Shown in pieces: positions 37,272-46,896 of a stretch of 64,000 nt of DNA. The notes below the pieces were generated by a model. The model was not told where the DNA came from. It saw nothing but the letters and a program-made list of their open reading frames with translations, and ran no database searches. A program made the position numbers and the translations under genes. The stretch's first letter is position 1; every line of letters starts with the position of its first letter. This DNA is from Pseudomonadota bacterium (GTDB taxonomy: Bacteria; Pseudomonadota; Alphaproteobacteria; Rhizobiales; Phreatobacteraceae), in NCBI GenBank assembly GCA_020161695.1, contig JAIUOO010000005.1, positions 178,322 to 242,321 of the forward strand, given 5' to 3'.

Positions 37272-37751
37272 TTAGCGGCGGCGGCGGCGCGCGCGCCTGC
37301 GCGGACCGTCCTCGATCAGGATGCTGGGTGTCGACGAACGGGTCGAGCGGCCCGCCGCCGCATTGATGCGGTCGCGTTCGGCGTCGGTCAGCGGACGGCG
37401 CGGGCGACGGCCCTGCACCTGAAGCCGGCGCTGGCCGCTCATCCGCCGCTCATGGTCGAGACGGCCTTGCTGGATGCCGTCGAGGGCACGGCGCTGGTCG
37501 CCCTGCTGGCGGCGGAGCGTGTCGAGGTTGCGCTGGCTCTCACGTTGCTGGCTGCGCTGGAAATCGTCGAACTGCTGGCGCTGGATCTGCTGCTGGCGCA
37601 GCAGTTCCTCGTTGAACCGCGGCCCATCGCCGAAAGTGGGCGGCGCCTGACCCGGCATGGGCGGGGCGTAACCGGCCTGAGCCAGCGCCGTGGCAGGCGC
37701 GGCGACGAGCCCGGCAAGAAGCGTCAGGAAGGCGCGGCGGGTTTCGGTCAT
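37272..37751 (-). CDS. Secreted Gln/Arg-rich coiled-coil protein
   Basis: The 159-residue protein starts with a twin-arginine-like leader (TRRAFLTLLAG, residues 4-14, and ATALAQA near the cleavage point). It continues with a Pro-rich stretch, a Gln/Arg-rich helical region (about 50-110, likely coiled coil) and a run of Arg at the very C-terminus. No family was recognised. It is separated from the acuI gene by about 60 nt. The strongly basic tail could bind nucleic acid or acidic cell-wall polymers, but this is speculation. Confidence 0.68.
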   Translation of the reverse strand: MTETRRAFLTLLAGLVAAPATALAQAGYAPPMPGQAPPTFGDGPRFNEELLRQQQIQRQQFDDFQRSQQRESQRNLDTLRRQQGDQRRALDGIQQGRLDHERRMSGQRRLQVQGRRPRRPLTDAERDRINAAAGRSTRSSTPSILIEDGPRRRARRRRR

Positions 37752-37812
37752 CGGATCCCCATTCTGGCGGCGGGACAACGCGCCCCGCCGCCTTGCGGTT
37801 CCAGGCAGGATC

Positions 37813-38799
37813 TCACCCGATCGTGACGACCACGCGGCCGCGGATGCGCCCCTCGATGATGGCCTTGCCGGCATCGATCGCGCCTTCCAGCGGGATGGTC
37901 GAGGTGATCGCCTGCAGCCTGGCGCGGTCGAGGTCGCGGGCGAGCCGCGACCAGGCCTCCAGCCGCAGCGCCTTGGGCGCCATCACCGAATCGACGCCGA
38001 GCAACGAAACACCGCGCAGGATGAAGGGCGCCACCGAAGCCGGCAGGTCCATGCCCTGTGCCAGACCGCAGGCGGCGACCGCGCCGCCATAGCGCGTCAT
38101 GGCCAGGGCATTGGCCAACGTGTGCGAACCGACTGAATCCACGGCGCCGGCCCAGCGCTCCTTGCCGAGCGGCTTGCCGGGTGCGGACAACTCGTTGCGG
38201 TCGATGATCTCGGCCGCGCCGAGGCCCTTGAGATAGTCGGCCTCCTGCGGCCGCCCGGTCGAGGCGACGACATGGTAGCCGAGCTTCGCCAGCAGCGCCG
38301 TCGCGACCGATCCGACACCGCCGGCGGCTCCGGTCACCAGCATGGGCCCGCGGTCGGGCGTGATGCCGTGCCGTTCCAGCGCCATGACGCAGAGCATGGC
38401 CGTATAGCCGGCCGTGCCGATGGCCATGGCCTCGGCGGCGGACAGGCCGACCGGCTGCGGCACCAGCCAGTCGCCCTTGACCCGCGACTTCTCGGCATAG
38501 GCCCCGAGATGCGTCTCCCCCGTGCCCCAGCCGTTGAGGATGACGGCATCCCCGGGCTTGAAGTCGGCATGGGACGAGGTTTCGACCACGCCGGCAAGGT
38601 CGATGCCGGGGATCATCGGGAAGCGGCGCACGACCGGCGCCTTGCCCGTCAGCGCGAGCCCGTCCTTGTAGTTGAGCGTGGAGTGCGACACGCGCACGGT
38701 CACGTCGCCCTCCATGAGGTCGGCCTCGTCGAACGAGGTCAGCGCGGCGCTTGTGCCTGCCTCGCCCTTCGTGATCACGACTGCCTTGAACCTTGCCAT
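37813..38799 (-). CDS. acuI: Acrylyl-CoA reductase/MDR-family oxidoreductase (AcuI/YhdH)
   Basis: The 328-residue medium-chain dehydrogenase without zinc ligands belongs to the YhdH/AcuI group that reduces acryloyl-CoA to propionyl-CoA with NADPH. Typical segments are [38 protein letters not shown] (cofactor motif) and [16 protein letters not shown]. The start ATG 38799 is divergent from radC, with about 157 bp between the starts. It has no dmd or other DMSP genes nearby, so a general detoxification of acrylyl-CoA is the safest role. Confidence 0.88.
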   Translation of the reverse strand: MARFKAVVITKGEAGTSAALTSFDEADLMEGDVTVRVSHSTLNYKDGLALTGKAPVVRRFPMIPGIDLAGVVETSSHADFKPGDAVILNGWGTGETHLGAYAEKSRVKGDWLVPQPVGLSAAEAMAIGTAGYTAMLCVMALERHGITPDRGPMLVTGAAGGVGSVATALLAKLGYHVVASTGRPQEADYLKGLGAAEIIDRNELSAPGKPLGKERWAGAVDSVGSHTLANALAMTRYGGAVAACGLAQGMDLPASVAPFILRGVSLLGVDSVMAPKALRLEAWSRLARDLDRARLQAITSTIPLEGAIDAGKAIIEGRIRGRVVVTIG

Positions 38800-38956
38800 A
38801 TGCGGAGCTCCTGATTGTGGCCGCCAAGGTCGGCCCGCCCGGCGCCGGCGGCAAGGGGCCGGACTTCAGCCGAACGACCGATCCCGACCATCCGTATTCG
38901 ACCGGAGCGCGAGGAGCCGCAAGGCTCCGCTACCGTTCCGGGCAGGAGTATCGGAG

Positions 38957-39673
38957 ATGGCGAGCGAAACGGAGCCGAATCGTCCGGGCTTTGCCGAAGC
39001 GCCGCATTTCCACGGCCATCGTGAACGATTGAGAGCCCGGTTCCGCGACGCCGGCCCCGATACGCTGGCGGACTACGAACTGCTCGAGCTGATCCTGTTC
39101 CGCGCCGTGCCGCGACGCGACGTGAAGCCGCTCGCCAAGGCGCTGCTGAAGCGCTTCGGCTCCTTCGCCGACGTTGTTGCCGCGCCGGAGCTGCGGCTCG
39201 CGGAAGTCGATGGCGTCTCACCCGGCATCGTCACCGAACTGAAGCTGGTCCACGCCACGGCCATCCGCATCGGCCGGACCAGGGTGCTCCAGCGACCGGT
39301 CCTGTCGTCGTGGAGCACGCTCATCGACTATTGCCGAACGGCCATGGCCTATGCCGAGCGCGAGCAGTTTCGTCTGCTCTATCTCGACAAGAAGAACGTC
39401 CTGATCGCCGACGAGGTGCAGGGAGAAGGGACCGTCGACCACACGCCGGTCTATCCGCGCGAGGTGGTGAAGCGCGCGCTGGAACTGTCGGCGACCGCGA
39501 TCATTCTCGTCCACAACCACCCGTCCGGTGATCCGACACCGTCCCATGCCGACATCGTCATGACCAAGCAGATCGTCGACATCGCCAAACCCCTCGGCAT
39601 CGCGGTCCACGACCACATCATCGTGGGGCGCGAGGGCCATGCGAGCTTCCGCGCTCTGCGCCTGATCAGCTGA
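38957..39673 (+). CDS. radC: JAB-domain protein RadC
   Basis: The 238-residue member of the RadC/UPF0758 family has an N-terminal helix-hairpin-helix part and a C-terminal JAB1/MPN-like metalloprotease fold. The metal motif [14 protein letters not shown] is present near residue 188-201, preceded by a conserved Glu. The role in DNA repair suggested by the name is not proven. ATG 38957 is used, with AGGAG upstream at 38943-38947; the longer open frame begins inside acuI sequence. Confidence 0.93.
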   Translation: MASETEPNRPGFAEAPHFHGHRERLRARFRDAGPDTLADYELLELILFRAVPRRDVKPLAKALLKRFGSFADVVAAPELRLAEVDGVSPGIVTELKLVHATAIRIGRTRVLQRPVLSSWSTLIDYCRTAMAYAEREQFRLLYLDKKNVLIADEVQGEGTVDHTPVYPREVVKRALELSATAIILVHNHPSGDPTPSHADIVMTKQIVDIAKPLGIAVHDHIIVGREGHASFRALRLIS

Positions 39674-39703
39674 TTTCGCCGCCTCAGGCGCAGGCCGGAC
39701 CGC

Positions 39704-40780
39704 TCAACCCTTCGGGCGCAGCCGTTCGGCGACGCGACGCGCGATCTCCACCGGAGCCTCTTCGGGAACAGGAAATACCGAGCTGACGTTGATTTCGCCG
39801 AGCACATAGCTGTCGGAACCATCGGCGCGAGCCGGGCCGAGCATGAAATCAGCATCCCAGATCATCGGCAGGTCGCGGCGCGCAACGCCAAGGAGGGAGA
39901 TCATTTGCGGCGTCCATTCGTCCTCCATCATCCGGCGCAGGCGCTGGAAGCGCGGATCGGCATTGGAGGTGTAGAGCCGCGGCCCCGCTCCGGCGCGAGC
40001 CTCCGCCGCTTCGACCAGCGCCTTGACCTTCTGGTGGCCGAACCCCGCGCAGCGATCGCCGGCCATGTAGCAACGCACCACGCCTTCGCCGAGGCGCGCC
40101 TGGAACGGCTGGTCGATCACGGAGCCGTCGTCGAAATAGTCGCGGCACCGCCCGAGAAACGCCTCCAGCGCCATCTCCTCCGCTGCATCGGCGGTCGCGT
40201 CGAGCACGCGCACCATGGTCTGGTCAGGAGGGCCCGCAGACAGTTCAACCTTCCAGACGCCCTGGCCGCCATTGCCACGGTTGCGCTTGATCACGCGCGG
40301 GCCGGCTCCCAGCCGCGCCGGCAGTTCCGCGCGCATCGCCTCGATTGTCGCATAGCGGGCCGTGTCGCAACCCCAGCCCATCGTTCGGGTGGTATAGAGC
40401 ACCTCCTTGGTACCCATCCTGAGGATCACATCCGGGTGCGCGCTCACCCAGGGGCCGCTCGCCGCGACCTCGCGCAGCAGGGCGTCGAGACGGAAACGGC
40501 TGCGCCCCTCATGGATCGGATTGACCCAGACGAGCACGCCGTCGAAGGCGGCAAGCCGCTCGCGCACGGCGTCGAGGACATCGTCCTCGTAGACCACCGG
40601 CTCGGCATGAATTCCGACATCGGCGAGCGCCGCGAAGACCGCCTTGAACCGACTGGTCTGCGGGGCTGCGCTGCGGCGCTCCGCCTCATCACCCCGCCAC
40701 AGGATGGCGATGCGGCCGAGGAGGGTGTCGCGCCTGGATGTTGCGGGCATTGATAGGGAAGACGAATCTGCGTTCATCAT
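39704..40780 (-). CDS. Cj0069-family ATP-grasp-like protein
   Basis: The 358-residue protein is similar to the Cj0069 family of unknown function. The fold looks ATP-grasp-like: GPRVIKRNRGNGGQGVWKVEL for nucleotide binding and IWDADFMLGP followed by LGEINVSS as the metal-binding Asp/Glu/Asn set. It probably ligates a carboxylate to an amine or thiol, but no substrate is known. It starts at ATG 40780, and a second ATG at 40777 is equally possible with AGGAG upstream. It is convergent with radC and 30 nt away. Confidence 0.78.
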   Translation of the reverse strand: MMNADSSSLSMPATSRRDTLLGRIAILWRGDEAERRSAAPQTSRFKAVFAALADVGIHAEPVVYEDDVLDAVRERLAAFDGVLVWVNPIHEGRSRFRLDALLREVAASGPWVSAHPDVILRMGTKEVLYTTRTMGWGCDTARYATIEAMRAELPARLGAGPRVIKRNRGNGGQGVWKVELSAGPPDQTMVRVLDATADAAEEMALEAFLGRCRDYFDDGSVIDQPFQARLGEGVVRCYMAGDRCAGFGHQKVKALVEAAEARAGAGPRLYTSNADPRFQRLRRMMEDEWTPQMISLLGVARRDLPMIWDADFMLGPARADGSDSYVLGEINVSSVFPVPEEAPVEIARRVAERLRPKG

Positions 40781-40932
40781 CGCGCTCCTGTCCGCGTTAG
40801 CACGCGAACCTCAGAGCAGGACTTGGACGGGAGCCGTCTTGGAAAGGCCGGGAACCTGCGATACCCCGACGCCCGACCCTAGATCCGCGACGCAGCGCAA
40901 TCAAGTTCCGGCGGTCCGCGCACCCTGCCGGC

Positions 40933-41637
40933 CTACTGGCGGATCATCACCAGCGGCCGGCTGTCCGGCGGCGTCTTGATCCAGCGTCCGTCCGGCTCGC
41001 GCTTGAACGTGAGGGACTGGCCGCGCCCGCCGAGCACGAGCAGTTCGCGCTCAAGCCGCCAGTGCGACAGGCCGAGCGCCGCGACCGAACGCTCGCAACC
41101 CTCGGTGATCTCGATGGCGAAGCGCTGTTCCAGCGCGCCCGCACCCGCCGCCAGTTCCTGCCGGAGCGCGAGCGAGCACAGCGAACGGCCCCGCGGCTGG
41201 CCGAGCGTCCAGAGCCCCGCGACATCGTCGGCGGTTGGCAAGGATGTGCCGGCGAGGCCGAGATTGGTCAGGAAATAGACACTGGAATCACCGGGTCGGA
41301 GCGATTCGAAAATGCCCACCTCGGTCTCGTCGAAATCGAAGGTGGCAGTGCCGGCGCGGTCCATCCAGCGGATGCCGCCGGTCGGGCTGATCGTCCAGGC
41401 GACCATGCCGGCGACCCCCGGGAAGGTCGTCGCGCAGGCCTCCGCCAGTTGCAGGGCGCGGCCGGCGCCGAGGCGCTCGGGCTTGAAGGTCACGGCGCAT
41501 TTGCGGTCGCCGGCCGGGTTGGACAATTCCCACGGGCCCACCGAGCGCTCGATCTGGGCGGGATCGACGGCTGGCGCCTGCGCCTCGGCGGCGCCGGGAG
41601 CAAGAACGGTCAGAAGGGCTGCCAGCAACAACCGCAT
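40933..41637 (-). CDS. Secreted protein with two AprI/Inh metalloprotease-inhibitor domains
   Basis: The 234-residue protein has a signal peptide (residues 1-19, ending GAAEAQA). Two similar domains follow: one about 31-125 (VGPWELSNPAGDRKCAVTF) and one about 135-234 (VAGLWTLGQPRGRSLCSLAL). Each matches the Inh/AprI fold known from periplasmic inhibitors of serralysin-type proteases, including a WEL/WTL core and paired Cys. No serralysin gene occurs in the window. It could protect the periplasm or have a different binding role in this clade. Confidence 0.8.
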   Translation of the reverse strand: MRLLLAALLTVLAPGAAEAQAPAVDPAQIERSVGPWELSNPAGDRKCAVTFKPERLGAGRALQLAEACATTFPGVAGMVAWTISPTGGIRWMDRAGTATFDFDETEVGIFESLRPGDSSVYFLTNLGLAGTSLPTADDVAGLWTLGQPRGRSLCSLALRQELAAGAGALEQRFAIEITEGCERSVAALGLSHWRLERELLVLGGRGQSLTFKREPDGRWIKTPPDSRPLVMIRQ

Positions 41638-41690
41638 GCGGGAATTTATGACGAGAGGCGGCGCGAGCGTCCATCCCTTCGGGCCACGCA

Positions 41691-42365
41691 TCACAGGCAG
41701 CTCGTATCGGCCGAGGCAGCGCGGCGGGAAATGATCGCCGCCTTGCGCCGCACGCCCGTCCCCGGCGCGCTGGCGCTCCGCCGGATCGGATTGGGCAGGA
41801 TCGAGACCAGCAGGGCCGCCTCCCGCGCGCCAAGTTCCGACGCGCTCTTGCGAAAGGCGCGCTGCGCGCCAGCCTCGATGCCGAACTCGCCGCCCGGCCC
41901 CCATTCCGCGATGTTCAGATAGATCTCCATCATTCGTCGCTTGGTCCAGACGACATCGATCAGCATGGCGAGCGGTATTTCCAGCGCCTTGCGGACAATC
42001 GCGGTCGGCCCCGTGTCGCCCTGCCAGAGGAACAGGTTGCGCGCCACCTGCATGGGCAGGGTCGAGGCCCCGCGCGAGGGCCCGTCCTCATCGTCGATGA
42101 CGGCCAGCAGTTCACGCCAGTCGACGCCGCGATGGGCGCAGAACCGCGCATCCTCCGAGGCGATCAGCGTCGCCGGCACCGCGCGCGCTACCTGATTCAG
42201 CGCGACCGGGGTGCGCGTCACGCCCTGCAGCGTTACCGTGCGCCATGCCATGCGGGTCGAGACCGGCGTGACGACCGTGTAGAGAAGCGTCAGGACGACC
42301 GGGATCGCCGCCAGGATGACGGCGGCGAGGAACAAACGGCGCAGGATGCGGCGGACCATGGCCAT
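41691..42365 (-). CDS. mtgA: Monofunctional peptidoglycan transglycosylase
   Basis: The 224-residue enzyme polymerises lipid II into glycan strands outside the inner membrane. It has one N-terminal membrane helix (residues 10-33). The GT51 active-site segment is SEDARFCAHRGVDW, with the catalytic Glu directly before Asp. RGASTLPMQVARNLFLW and RMMEIYLNIAEWGPG follow. The start at 42365 (or 42359) lies close to the divergent DUF429 gene, so promoters must lie in the coding ends. There is no transpeptidase domain, as usual for MtgA. Confidence 0.92.
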   Translation of the reverse strand: MAMVRRILRRLFLAAVILAAIPVVLTLLYTVVTPVSTRMAWRTVTLQGVTRTPVALNQVARAVPATLIASEDARFCAHRGVDWRELLAVIDDEDGPSRGASTLPMQVARNLFLWQGDTGPTAIVRKALEIPLAMLIDVVWTKRRMMEIYLNIAEWGPGGEFGIEAGAQRAFRKSASELGAREAALLVSILPNPIRRSASAPGTGVRRKAAIISRRAASADTSCL

Positions 42366-42378
42366 TCCGAATGCGGTG

Positions 42379-43116
42379 ATGCCTCCCGACGGACCGGAAC
42401 GGCTCCTCGTGCGTGGCGTCGACGGGTGCCCCGCCGGCTGGATCGCCGTGACGATCGCCGCCGAAGGCCCCTTGGCGCCATGCGTCACGATAACGCGCGA
42501 CTTCGCTGAACTCACCGAGGGCGTCGAGAAAATCGCGGTCGACATGCCGATCGGCTTGCCCGACCACAGCAGCAACGGCGGGCGCGGCCCGGAACGGCTG
42601 GTGCGCCCGCTGATCGGCGAACGCCAATCCTCGGTCTTTTCGGTGCCTTCGCGCCGCGCCGTGTTCTGCGACGACTACCGCGAGGCCTGCGCCGCAGCGC
42701 TCGAGACCTCCGAACCGCCGCGCATGGTGTCGAAACAGGCTTTCCACCTGTTCCCGAAGATCCGCGAGGTCGACCGCCTGTTGCGCGCGCGGCCCGATCT
42801 GGTCGCGCGGGTCTTCGAGGTGCACCCCGAACTCGCCTTCTGGCGGATCGCCGGCGAGCGGCCGCTGCCCTTGCCGAAAAAGGTCAAATCGCGCGGCCAC
42901 CCGCCGGGTCTTGCCCTGCGCCGCGATCTGCTCGTGGCCGCGGGCTATCCGGAAACCGCTCTGGAGCGTCCGCCGCGCGGCGCGGGGCTGGACGATCTGC
43001 TCGACGCGGCGGTCAACGCTCTGATCGCCCGCCGCCTCCTCGCCGGCATCGCCCAGAGCTTTCCCGACCCACCGGGCCGCGATGCTCATGGACTGCCGGT
43101 GGCCATCTGGTCTTGA
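42379..43116 (+). CDS. DUF429 family protein
   Basis: The 245-residue protein has the DUF429 signature: VDGCPAGWIAV at the N-terminus, DMPIGLP near 60 and FEVHPELAFW near 150. The acidic residues suggest a metal-dependent RNase H-like fold, but no activity is established. The start is uncertain. ATG 42379 avoids overlapping the divergent mtgA start; ATG 42358 would overlap it and add seven residues. The dehydratase gene follows on the same strand after 49 nt. Confidence 0.8.
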   Translation: MPPDGPERLLVRGVDGCPAGWIAVTIAAEGPLAPCVTITRDFAELTEGVEKIAVDMPIGLPDHSSNGGRGPERLVRPLIGERQSSVFSVPSRRAVFCDDYREACAAALETSEPPRMVSKQAFHLFPKIREVDRLLRARPDLVARVFEVHPELAFWRIAGERPLPLPKKVKSRGHPPGLALRRDLLVAAGYPETALERPPRGAGLDDLLDAAVNALIARRLLAGIAQSFPDPPGRDAHGLPVAIWS

Positions 43117-43165
43117 CCGTCTGCCGCGAACCGGCTCCCGTGCGGCTTGCTCGCAGGAACCCGCC

Positions 43166-44101
43166 ATGATCACGACCGACGACATCCGCGCCGCCCATGA
43201 CCGCATCCGCGGCCACGTCCGCCGCACCCCGACGATTCCGCTCCCCGCCGAGACGTTCGGGCTCGACCGTCCGGTCTCGATGAAGCTCGAATTCCTGCAG
43301 GTCACCGGCACGTTCAAGGCGCGGGGGGCCTTCAACACGCTGCTTTCGGTGCCGATCCCGGCGGCCGGCATCTGTGCGGCCTCGGGCGGCAATCACGGCA
43401 TCGCAGCAGCCTATGCGGCGGGCCGGCTTGGCGTCCGCGCGCGCATCTTCGTGCCCGAGATTTCCTCGCCCGCAAAAATCGCACGCATCCGCGAGACCGG
43501 TGCGGAACTGGTTGTCGGCGGCGCGCGCTATGCCGACGCGCTGGCTGCCTGCGAGGCCTATGCGGCGGAGAGCGGCGCCCACTCCGTTCATGCCTACGAC
43601 GCCTGGCCGACCATTGCCGGACAGGGCACGGTGGGCATCGAGTGGGAGGAGGATGCCGGCGGCCTCGACACAGTGCTGGTCGCCGTCGGCGGCGGCGGCC
43701 TGATCTCGGGCATAGCCCGCTGGTTCGAAAGGCGGGTGAGGGTGGTCGGGGTGGAGCCGGAGGGCTCGCGCGCGCTCGATGCCGCGCTTCAGGCTGGCGC
43801 GCCAGTCGACGTCGAGGTCAATTCGGTCGCCGCCGATTCACTCGGCGCGCGCAACGTCTTCGGCAGGGTCCATGAAACTGCGGCGCGCTATGTCGATCGC
43901 GTCGTGCTGGTGCCCGACGCGGCCATCGTCGAGGCACAGCGCCGCCTGTGGCTGGGTCTGAGGGCCGCCGCCGAGCCGGGCGGTGCGGCGGCGCTCGCCG
44001 CACTGATCTCCGGCGCCTACCGGCCGGAACCCGGCGAGCGGGTCGGCGTGCTCGCCTGCGGCGCCAATGTGGACCTGGCCAGCCTCGCCGCTCTGATCTG
44101 A
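43166..44101 (+). CDS. Threonine/serine dehydratase (PLP-dependent)
   Basis: The 311-residue fold-type II PLP enzyme belongs to the threonine/serine dehydratase group. The PLP lysine is Lys51 in GTFKARGA. The phosphate-binding-type loops are ASGGNHG (72-78) and VGGGGLISG (near 170). It lacks an ACT regulatory domain, so it resembles catabolic or broad-specificity enzymes rather than the IlvA biosynthetic type. The start is ATG 43166. It may share a transcript with the DUF429 gene. Confidence 0.88.
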   Translation: MITTDDIRAAHDRIRGHVRRTPTIPLPAETFGLDRPVSMKLEFLQVTGTFKARGAFNTLLSVPIPAAGICAASGGNHGIAAAYAAGRLGVRARIFVPEISSPAKIARIRETGAELVVGGARYADALAACEAYAAESGAHSVHAYDAWPTIAGQGTVGIEWEEDAGGLDTVLVAVGGGGLISGIARWFERRVRVVGVEPEGSRALDAALQAGAPVDVEVNSVAADSLGARNVFGRVHETAARYVDRVVLVPDAAIVEAQRRLWLGLRAAAEPGGAAALAALISGAYRPEPGERVGVLACGANVDLASLAALI

Positions 44102-44229
44102 CGCGAGGACGCCGCCTACCCACCGAAGCGTGATTGCGCCCCTGCCTTGAAATGGTGGTTTTTGGGGGTGACCGTGTTAGCGTGTGCAGTGCAGGAGAGC
44201 GCGACCCGGAGCGGCTGTTGAGCGAGAGC

Positions 44230-46896
44230 ATGGACAGGGATCGGCCGGCGGCCAGCGAGCACAGCCTCGCTCTCGGTCATGCGATCGATCGCGCGAAGCT
44301 GGTCATCCTGTGGGAACGCGTCTGGCCACGCCTCGTCCTGTTTCTCGGCATTTTCGGCTGCGTCCTTGCGGTATCCTGGCTCGGCTTCTGGCAGGTCGTG
44401 CCCTACTGGGCGCGGTTCGGCGGCGTCGCCTTCGTTCTCGTCCTGCTGCTGATCGCCGCCTGGCCGCTGATGACCATCCGGCGGCCGACCGCCGAGGAGG
44501 CGCTGCGCCGGATCGACCGCTCTACCGGCGGCGGCCACCGGCCGGCGACGGCGCTGGCCGACGGGCTCGCCACCCGCGACGACCCCTTCGCCAGGGCGTT
44601 GTGGGAAGCCCATCGCGCGCGCGTCGCGGCGGCCACCGGGCGCCTGCGCACCGGCATCCCCATGCCGCGCATGGCCAATCTCGACCGCTACGCCATTCGC
44701 GCGCTGGCGCTGCTGCTGATCGTGCCGGCCTATTTCCTCGCCGGCGACGAGCGCATGACGCGCCTGTTGACCGCCTTCGATTGGCGCGCGCCGCCGGCGC
44801 CGATCACCTATCGGATCGATGCCTGGGTGACGCCGCCTTCCTATACCGGCAGGCCGCCTGTGATCCTGCCGACCCGCCGCTCCGGCGAAGCCGCCGCACG
44901 GCCCACCGAGCCCGAGACCTTCAAGGTGCCCACCGGCTCGGTGGTCACGCTGCGCGTCACGGGCCTCGCCAATGTCGAGGTGCGACCCACCGGCGGCGTC
45001 GCTGCGACGCCGACCCCCGAAACGGCCGGCCAACCGCCAGCCGCCACGCCGCCGTCCTCGCTCGCCGAATCCCGCTGGACCGTGGCGCAGGACGGCTCGC
45101 TGACCGTGCGCGGCACGGGTGCCGAGCCGCTCGACTGGCGCTTCGAGGCCGTCGGCGACCGTGCGCCGACCATCGCGTTCGAGCGTGAGCCGCAGACCGA
45201 CCAGCGCAATCAGCTCGTCCTGTCCTACAAGGTCGAGGACGATTACGGCGTTACCGAAGCCGAAGCCGCGATGGGCCTTGCACCCTCCGCCCGCGCGCTC
45301 CAGCGCGACGGCGCCCGGCCGCTCGCCGAACTGCCGCCGATCCCGCTCGGCCTGCCGCAGGCGCGCACCCGCAGCGGCAATGGCCAGACCTCGCGCGATT
45401 TCATCGCCCATCCCTTTGCCGGACTGCAGGTGACGCTGAAGCTGCGGGCCAAGGACGATGCCGGCAACGAGGGCTTCTCCGACACGGTCGTCGCCACCCT
45501 GCCGCAGCGCGCCTTCGTCAAGCCCATCCCGCGCGCGCTCATCGAGCAGCGGCGCATTCTCGCCCTCGACGCCAATGCCAGGCCGCGCGTCGCCCGCGCG
45601 CTGGAGGCGCTGACCACGGCTCCTGACCGGTTCGGCATGGAAACGCCGGTCTATCTCGGCCTCAGGACCGCCTATTACCGCCTCGTCCGCGCCCGCGACG
45701 ATGCCGCGCTCCGCGAGGTGGTCGACTATCTCTGGGACATCGCCGTGCGGATGGAGGACGGCGACATCTCCGAGGCCGAACGGGCCGTTTCCGAGGCCGC
45801 CGAGCGGCTGCGCCAGGCAATCGAGCGCGGCGCCTCCGACGAGGAGATCCGGCGGCTGACGCAGAATCTCCGACAGGCCATGGACCGGCTGATGCGCGAA
45901 CTCGCCGAACAGCAGTTGCGCAATCGCCAGCAGGGCAACCAGCAGCAGGCCCAGCGCGACCCGAATACCCGCTCGGTGCGTCCGCAGGACCTGCGCGACA
46001 TGCTGAATCGCATCGAGAACCTCGCCCGCAACGGCGCGCGCGATCAGGCGCAACGGCTGATGCAGGAGCTCCAGCAGATGCTGCAGGGCCTGCAGGCCGG
46101 CCGCCAGCAGCAACAGCAGCAGGCCGAGGGTGACGGCACCGAACAGGGCGAGAGCCCGCTCGACCGGCTGTCCGACATGATCCGCCGCCAGCAGCAGTTG
46201 CGCGACCAGACGTTCCGCCGCAATCAGGAGCAGCGCCGCGCCCAGCGCGGACAGCAGCGTCCGGGCCAGCGCGGGCAGCAGGGACAGCAAGGCCAACAGC
46301 AGCAGCCCGGCCAGGGGCAGCAGGGTGAACAGGGCGAGGGCCAGCAAGGCTACGGCGAACTGGGCGATGCCCAGCGCGAGCTGCGCGAACTGCTCGACCA
46401 GCTGCGCGAGCAGTTGGGGCAGCAGGGACAGGGTCAGGGCGAAGGCCAGTCCGAGGCCGGCCGTCAGGCCGAGCAGGGCATGGAGGGCGCCGGCCGCGCC
46501 ATGCGCGAGGCCGAGGGCGCGCTTGGCCGCGGCGACGGCCAGGGCGCGACGGACGCGCAGGGGCGCGCGCTGCGACAGCTGCAGCAAGGCGCGCAGGGCC
46601 TTGCCCAGCAGATGCAGGAAGGCCAGGGCCAGCAGGGCCAACAGGGCCAGCCCGGCAATCAGCCCGGCCGCGCCGGCCAAGCCGGCAATCAGGAATACGA
46701 TCCGCTGGGACGGCCGACGCGCGGCCGCGAAGCCAATGAAAATGCGCAGGTGCGCATCCCTAATGCCGGCGAGGGCGCGGCCCAGCGGGCGCAGCGCGTG
46801 CTGGAGGAACTGCGACGCCGCCTGTCGGACCCCGACCGCCCGCAGGTCGAAACGGACTATATCGAGCGCCTGCTGCGCGGCCTGCAAATCCAATAG
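44230..46896 (+). CDS. TIGR02302/DUF4175 membrane protein with Gln/Gly-rich tail
   Basis: The 888-residue protein has three or four N-terminal membrane helices (residues about 33-55, 60-80 and 155-175). Then comes a large domain with a beta-rich region (YRIDAWVTPPSYTGRP, YKVEDDYGVTEAE) and helical repeats. A low-complexity Gln/Gly/Arg-rich segment (about 560-825) ends just before a conserved C-terminal helix (RAQRVLEELRRRL, DYIERLLRGL). This matches the Rhizobiales TIGR02302 family of unknown function. ATG 44230 is used; the frame is open about 96 nt further upstream. Confidence 0.85.
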   Translation: MDRDRPAASEHSLALGHAIDRAKLVILWERVWPRLVLFLGIFGCVLAVSWLGFWQVVPYWARFGGVAFVLVLLLIAAWPLMTIRRPTAEEALRRIDRSTGGGHRPATALADGLATRDDPFARALWEAHRARVAAATGRLRTGIPMPRMANLDRYAIRALALLLIVPAYFLAGDERMTRLLTAFDWRAPPAPITYRIDAWVTPPSYTGRPPVILPTRRSGEAAARPTEPETFKVPTGSVVTLRVTGLANVEVRPTGGVAATPTPETAGQPPAATPPSSLAESRWTVAQDGSLTVRGTGAEPLDWRFEAVGDRAPTIAFEREPQTDQRNQLVLSYKVEDDYGVTEAEAAMGLAPSARALQRDGARPLAELPPIPLGLPQARTRSGNGQTSRDFIAHPFAGLQVTLKLRAKDDAGNEGFSDTVVATLPQRAFVKPIPRALIEQRRILALDANARPRVARALEALTTAPDRFGMETPVYLGLRTAYYRLVRARDDAALREVVDYLWDIAVRMEDGDISEAERAVSEAAERLRQAIERGASDEEIRRLTQNLRQAMDRLMRELAEQQLRNRQQGNQQQAQRDPNTRSVRPQDLRDMLNRIENLARNGARDQAQRLMQELQQMLQGLQAGRQQQQQQAEGDGTEQGESPLDRLSDMIRRQQQLRDQTFRRNQEQRRAQRGQQRPGQRGQQGQQGQQQQPGQGQQGEQGEGQQGYGELGDAQRELRELLDQLREQLGQQGQGQGEGQSEAGRQAEQGMEGAGRAMREAEGALGRGDGQGATDAQGRALRQLQQGAQGLAQQMQEGQGQQGQQGQPGNQPGRAGQAGNQEYDPLGRPTRGREANENAQVRIPNAGEGAAQRAQRVLEELRRRLSDPDRPQVETDYIERLLRGLQIQ
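45910..46705 (+). repeat. Gln/Gly-coding low-complexity tract inside the TIGR02302 gene
   Basis: CAG/CAA and GGC/GGG codons alternate in imperfect short units such as QQGQQGQ and GEGQQG, with no fixed period. The tract stays in frame. Similar tracts occur in the same family elsewhere, so it is probably a disordered linker or sticky domain. Replication slippage could vary its length between strains. Confidence 0.7.
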
